The translations under genes were made by a program, and so were the position numbers. This document shows, piece after piece, positions 59,994 through 64,000 of a stretch of DNA of 64,000 nt. Source of the stretch: Flavobacterium cupriresistens (lineage in GTDB: Bacteria; Bacteroidota; Bacteroidia; Flavobacteriales; Flavobacteriaceae); assembly GCF_020911925.1 (NCBI RefSeq), contig NZ_CP087134.1:3596001-3660000 (forward strand), written 5' to 3'. Positions within the stretch are counted from its first letter, which is position 1. Each line of letters begins with the position of its first letter. The notes below the pieces were generated by a model that saw nothing but the letters and a program-made list of their open reading frames with translations, was not told the DNA's origin and made no database searches.

Positions 59994-61910
59994 ATGAATA
60001 CAATTGCTGAGCATATCGCGGATTTTTTAAAAGAATACCAGCCGTTTAAAAATCTGACTTTTCAAGAACTATCAGATATTGCAACCAATATTCGTGTTAT
60101 TAATTTAGAAAAACACGCCGTATTGTTTCAAAATAATGATGTGCTGCATGATAGTTTTTATGTAGTCGCTTCGGGTGTTATAAATTTAACAACGATTGCC
60201 GATGCTGAAGAAACGATTATAAACAAATGTAATGAAGGCGATATTTTTGGCTTGCGTCCTTTTTTTGCCAAAAATAACTATATGATGTCGGCCAAAGCAC
60301 GTGAAGAAAGTATCGTTTATGCGATACCGATTGCTGTTTTTAGACCATTTGTGGCTAATAATTCGGATGTTTTAAACTTCTTATTGGAAAGTTTTGCAAC
60401 AAATTCAAGACATACCAAGGACAATGTAAGTTCAAACGGAAAAGCAATTTCTGATACTTCTTTTTATGTAGATCAGCAGTCAGAAATGCAATATATTCAA
60501 TCCCTTACCTATAATGTTGCTCCATTAAAAACTGAGGCGCATCATATTGTAAAAGATGTGGCGATTTTAATGACGGAGTCAATGGTGGATAATATTGTGG
60601 TTTGCGAAAAAAACCATCCAATTGGTATTGTTACCGACGCCGATTTATCTTCTAAAATTGCGACAGGCCGCTTTCCTATTACGGAAACGATTGATAAAAT
60701 CATGTCGTCGCCGGTTGTTACGGTATTAGAAAATGTTTCTTTGGCGGAAGCACAATTATTGATGTTGAAACACAATGTAACGCATTTATGTGTGACAAAA
60801 GACGGTACAAGTAAATCTGCCGTGCGAGGAATTATCTCTGAACACGATTTGATTGTGGCTCAGGCCAGTAATCCGGGAGTGTTAATCAAGGAAATTAAGC
60901 GTTCACAACTTCCGAAAGATTTAAAACAAATACGTGATCGTTTGTCTGATCTTATTCAGAATTCGATTCAAAAGAATATTCCAATTTCACATGTTAGTAA
61001 TATTGCCAGTGAAATTAATTTAGCTATAATTAAACGATCTGTTGAATTGTCAATTTTAGATTTAGGCTCACCTCCTGCTCGTTTTGCATGGTTAAGTATT
61101 GGTAGTCAGGGGCGTAAGGAGCAATTGTTGCTTACGGATCAGGATAGTATTTTAATATTTGAAGATGTTACTGCCGATAAATACAGAGACGTTAAGGATT
61201 ACTTTTTAAGATTGGCAAAAAGAACTACTGCTATCTTAGAAAAAGTAGGTTATGAACTTTGTCCAAATGGGCATATGGGAAGTAATATGTTGTGGTGTAA
61301 GTCATTGACAGACTGGACAAAACAGTACAACAGTTGGATGAATACTCCAGGTGAAAACAGTAACGATTTGAGTAGTATTTTCTTTGATTATGAAATTGTT
61401 TTTGGGGAACCAAAAATTGAAGAAGCTATAGAAAATGTTATTTTCAAAAACGCGGTCAACAATACCTTGTTTTTTGACTTTTTAGGAAATGATGCTTTGA
61501 AGAGAAACTCCCCTTTGAGTTTTTTCAAAAAGTTTCTTATTGAAGAAGAAGGTCCGCATAAAGGAGCATTCGATATTAAAACACGTGCTTTAATGCCTTT
61601 GATTGATGGAGCGCGTTTGTTAATTTTGAATTCAAATATAAAAGGAATACAAAACACTTATTTAAGATTTAAGCAATTAGCGATAACAGATTCTAAAAAT
61701 GCGGAGATTTATTTAAGTTGTGCTGAGGCTTTCTTGACATTATCAAAATTTAGAACGGTTGAAGGACTGCGAAATGACGATTCGGGACAATATATCAATT
61801 TAAAAGAAATGTCTAAAAACGATAAAGAGAAATTAAAAAATGCTTTGTCACCAATGAAAGACCTGGAAGAATTAATTAAAAGTAAATTTCAACTTACACA
61901 ATTCTCTTAA
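59994..61910 (+). CDS. Cyclic-nucleotide-binding / CBS / DUF294 nucleotidyltransferase-like protein
   Basis: The 638-residue cytoplasmic protein has four parts in order. They are a cyclic-nucleotide-binding domain (about 10-140), two CBS domains (about 170-300, with IVTDADLSSKI and GIISEHDLIVA), a DUF294 nucleotidyltransferase-like domain with GSQGRKEQ at 370-377 and the acidic pair Asp382/Asp384, and a C-terminal helical DUF294 partner domain. It looks like a sensor of nucleotides that modifies a protein, as GlnD-type enzymes do. The next gene starts 3 nt after its stop. Proximity to acs suggests a role in acetate metabolism, which I infer only from context. Confidence 0.88.
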   Translation: MNTIAEHIADFLKEYQPFKNLTFQELSDIATNIRVINLEKHAVLFQNNDVLHDSFYVVASGVINLTTIADAEETIINKCNEGDIFGLRPFFAKNNYMMSAKAREESIVYAIPIAVFRPFVANNSDVLNFLLESFATNSRHTKDNVSSNGKAISDTSFYVDQQSEMQYIQSLTYNVAPLKTEAHHIVKDVAILMTESMVDNIVVCEKNHPIGIVTDADLSSKIATGRFPITETIDKIMSSPVVTVLENVSLAEAQLLMLKHNVTHLCVTKDGTSKSAVRGIISEHDLIVAQASNPGVLIKEIKRSQLPKDLKQIRDRLSDLIQNSIQKNIPISHVSNIASEINLAIIKRSVELSILDLGSPPARFAWLSIGSQGRKEQLLLTDQDSILIFEDVTADKYRDVKDYFLRLAKRTTAILEKVGYELCPNGHMGSNMLWCKSLTDWTKQYNSWMNTPGENSNDLSSIFFDYEIVFGEPKIEEAIENVIFKNAVNNTLFFDFLGNDALKRNSPLSFFKKFLIEEEGPHKGAFDIKTRALMPLIDGARLLILNSNIKGIQNTYLRFKQLAITDSKNAEIYLSCAEAFLTLSKFRTVEGLRNDDSGQYINLKEMSKNDKEKLKNALSPMKDLEELIKSKFQLTQFS

Positions 61911-61913
61911 TAT

Positions 61914-62510
61914 ATGCTAGACTGGCTTAAAAATATTAACAAAGAACATCCTGAATTCTGGAAAGATTATCTGGCTAAATTCGAAACAAAACCAAATCGG
62001 TTTGTCGTTTTGTCTACAGAAACGTCTGGCTTGAATCCGAATAAGGATGTGATTTTGTCTTTAGGAGCATTTTCTGTAGTTGATGACAGTATCCATATTA
62101 AGGATAGTTTTGAATCTGTTTTATTACAGTATAAGTTTTTACAGGATAATGGGCTTTCTAACGAATTTATCATTGAAACAAAAATGATAAAAATGCCGGA
62201 ACCTGAAGCAATTGAAGCTTTTATTAGTTTTTTGGGTAATGCTGTTTTGGTCGGACATCACATTAATTTTGATCTCGAAATGCTAAACAGTGCCCTGGAA
62301 CGTTTGGACTGTGGAAGGCTTAAAAATGAAGCACTTGACGTCGACATGATGTACAGAAAGTTAATGGATATCAATGACAAACAGTTTTCACTAGATGATT
62401 TGTGTGATATCTATAAAATCCCAAAAAGTGACCGAAATTCCTCTACCGAAGATGCGTACAGAATTTCGTTATTGTTCTTAAAATTAAAATCCCGATTGGG
62501 AATAAAATAA
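61914..62510 (+). CDS. DEDD exonuclease-fold protein with missing catalytic residues
   Basis: The 198-residue protein belongs to the DnaQ/epsilon exonuclease fold: motif I VVLSTETSGLNP, motif II VGHHINFDLEML (Asp120), motif III RNSSTEDAYRI (Asp180). In active members motif I reads DxE. Here the first Asp is Ser34, with only Glu36 kept. The His of motif III, expected five residues before Asp180, is Asn175. It may be inactive or use another mechanism. The gene starts 3 nt after the CBS/nucleotidyltransferase gene, so the two are one operon, and it ends convergent with acs. Confidence 0.87.
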   Translation: MLDWLKNINKEHPEFWKDYLAKFETKPNRFVVLSTETSGLNPNKDVILSLGAFSVVDDSIHIKDSFESVLLQYKFLQDNGLSNEFIIETKMIKMPEPEAIEAFISFLGNAVLVGHHINFDLEMLNSALERLDCGRLKNEALDVDMMYRKLMDINDKQFSLDDLCDIYKIPKSDRNSSTEDAYRISLLFLKLKSRLGIK

Positions 62511-62542
62511 AAAAAGCCTCTTAAAATTTAAGAGGCTTTTTT
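62511..62542. terminator. Bidirectional terminator between the exonuclease-fold gene and acs
   Basis: AAAAAGCCTCTTAAA (62511-62525) and TTTAAGAGGCTTTTT (62527-62541) pair fully, with A- and T-runs on either side, between convergent genes. Confidence 0.9.
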
Positions 62543-62563
62543 GTATCTGTTAGTTTGAGAATA

Positions 62564-64000
62564 TTAGATTTTCTCTTTTGTAATTTCATCTACAATTTCA
62601 GGGTTTAATAGTGTTGAAGTATCTCCAAAACTAGAGAAGTCTCCTTCAGCAATCTTACGTAAAATTCTACGCATAATTTTTCCTGAACGTGTTTTTGGTA
62701 AACCGGACACGAATTGAATTTTGTCTAATTTAGCAATTGGTCCAATGTGGTCCGAAATATACTGATTGATTTCTTTGCTTAAATTGGCTCTGTCTCTGTA
62801 TTCGCCTGTTTCTTTTAAGATCACAAAACCATACAAAGCATTTCCTTTAATATCATGCGGGAATCCAACAATAGCAGATTCTGCAACTGCCGGGTGCTCG
62901 TTGATTGCATCTTCAATTGGAGCTGTACCTAAATTATGACCCGAAACAATCACAACATCATCTACTCTACCGGTGATTCTGTAGTACCCTACTTCGTCTC
63001 TTAAAGCACCGTCTCCTGTAAAATATTTACCTGGGAAAGCAGAAAAATAAGTGTCTTTGTAACGTTGGTGATCTCCCCAGATTGTTCTGGCGATTCCCGG
63101 CCAAGGGAATTTAATGCACAAACTACCTACTACTTGATTACCTTCAATTTCGTTGCGTTTTTCATCCATCAAAACAGGTTGAATTCCTGGTAATGGCAAA
63201 GTAGCATAAGTTGGTTTTGTAGGTGTTACAAAAGCGATTGGCGAAATCATGATTCCACCAGTCTCAGTTTGCCACCAAGTATCAACAACCGGACATCTTT
63301 TATCTCCAACGTGATCATTAAACCAGTGCCAAGCTTCTTCGTTTATAGGCTCCCCTACTGATCCGATTACTTTAAGTGATTTTAAAGGATATTTTTGAAC
63401 ATAATCCAAGCTTTCTTTTGCCAGAGAACGAATCGCTGTTGGCGCTGTGTAAAACTGAGTTACTTTATGTTTTTCGATAATTTCCCAAAAACGACTGAAA
63501 TCAGGATAAGAAGGCACTCCTTCAAAAATTACGGTTGTTCCTCCATTCAATAATGGTCCGTATAAGATATAAGAGTGACCTGTAATCCAACCGATATCTG
63601 CGGTACACCAGAAAATATCATTTTCTTCGTGATTGAAAACATTCTTAAAAGTATAGGCGGTATAAACCATATAACCGGCTGTGGTATGCACCATTCCTTT
63701 TGGTTTTCCGGTTGATCCGGAAGTGTATAGAATAAACAAAGGATCTTCAGCGTCCATGATTTCTGCAACACTATTGTCTAGAGCAGCATCTAATAAAGGT
63801 TGTAACCAAATGTCACGGCCTTCTTTCATTTTAATTGCTGTTTGTGTTCTTTTCGCAACCAGAACTTTTTCAACAGATGGGCAGGTTTCTAATGCCTCAT
63901 CTACAATCCCTTTAAGGTCAATTGTTTTGTTTCCTCTGTAACCGCCATCAGAAGTGATGACCATTTTACATTCACAATCGTTAATTCTTGCAGATACTGC
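62564..64000 (-). CDS. acs: Acetyl-CoA synthetase (partial, 5' end outside the window)
   Basis: At least 478 residues of an AMP-forming acetate-CoA ligase are visible. The frame is open past the internal Met (63964) to the window edge, so the true start lies beyond 64000. Motifs are the P-loop YTSGSTGKPKG, the DTWWQTETGG block, and in the C-terminal domain YFTGDGALRDEVGYYRITGRVDD, then SGKIMRR with the acetylatable Lys. The enzyme activates acetate to acetyl-CoA. It is convergent with the CBS/nucleotidyltransferase and exonuclease-fold pair. Confidence 0.96.
   Translation of the reverse strand, partial: AVSARINDCECKMVITSDGGYRGNKTIDLKGIVDEALETCPSVEKVLVAKRTQTAIKMKEGRDIWLQPLLDAALDNSVAEIMDAEDPLFILYTSGSTGKPKGMVHTTAGYMVYTAYTFKNVFNHEENDIFWCTADIGWITGHSYILYGPLLNGGTTVIFEGVPSYPDFSRFWEIIEKHKVTQFYTAPTAIRSLAKESLDYVQKYPLKSLKVIGSVGEPINEEAWHWFNDHVGDKRCPVVDTWWQTETGGIMISPIAFVTPTKPTYATLPLPGIQPVLMDEKRNEIEGNQVVGSLCIKFPWPGIARTIWGDHQRYKDTYFSAFPGKYFTGDGALRDEVGYYRITGRVDDVVIVSGHNLGTAPIEDAINEHPAVAESAIVGFPHDIKGNALYGFVILKETGEYRDRANLSKEINQYISDHIGPIAKLDKIQFVSGLPKTRSGKIMRRILRKIAEGDFSSFGDTSTLLNPEIVDEITKEKI

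Overview
The window is a stretch of chromosome from a low-GC Bacteroidota, almost certainly a Flavobacterium or close relative. The evidence is a type IX secretion gene (porQ), a six-domain ribosomal protein S1, MenD, signal peptides ending in the flavobacterial style (xxxAQ or xxSQ), no Shine-Dalgarno sequences, and several promoters of the Bacteroidota form (TTG, about 19 bp, TAnnTTTG). No rRNA, tRNA, CRISPR array, prophage or complete transposon was recognised. Most genes are housekeeping or envelope genes. The accessory interest lies in small genes, broken genes and dispersed repeats.

Layout. 0.4-9 kb: lon, then porQ / L,D-transpeptidase / cmk, a nucleoside-type permease, and rpsA with a clear promoter and a hairpin leader. 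9-15.5 kb: an ExbD protein, a very large patatin-like protein whose catalytic domain is split by a multi-pass membrane region, a fasciclin protein and an RhtA-like exporter. 15.5-20.8 kb: a tandem duplication of a BlaI repressor and M56 (BlaR1-like) sensor pair, with a double palindromic operator in front, a degraded serine hydrolase at the end, and inverted copies of a 73-74 bp repeat on both sides. One BlaI copy has lost its normal start codon. 20.8-26 kb: MFS pump, DUF1684, TatD, TcdA, HAD phosphatase, DUF2911. 26.1-27.1 kb: seven tandem 132-bp units enclosed by a perfect 24-bp inverted repeat.

27.3-37 kb: a four-helix-bundle sensor lacking an output domain, a secreted protein of unknown role, an operon of PIG-L deacetylase / 35-residue membrane protein / sodium:solute symporter, an Asp/His-rich secreted protein, an Omp85-like protein and an AI-2E transporter. 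37.6-41 kb: an operon read DUF2520 - kdsC - UbiA prenyltransferase - maf - mscS-like. 41.3-49.8 kb: a fused CcsB-CcsA cytochrome c assembly protein, a membrane-embedded LuxR regulator beside an outer-membrane protein, DUF3667, DoxX, and an ECF sigma / anti-sigma pair. 50-57.3 kb: small orphan proteins, a glutathione peroxidase lipoprotein, GNAT, a thioredoxin-like protein, menD, DUF2853 and a Bcr/CflA pump. 57.3-59.7 kb: a cluster of small secreted proteins of unknown role, including two paralogues and the tail of a lost regulator. 59.9-64 kb: a cyclic-nucleotide/CBS/nucleotidyltransferase protein and an exonuclease-fold protein lacking catalytic residues, convergent with acetyl-CoA synthetase, which runs off the end.

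At least five families of short inverted or palindromic repeats fill the intergenic gaps, often doubling as terminators. The points I consider most worth following are the BlaI/M56 duplication with its abnormal start, the split patatin, the 35-residue symporter neighbour, the degenerate exonuclease, and the 132-bp array.
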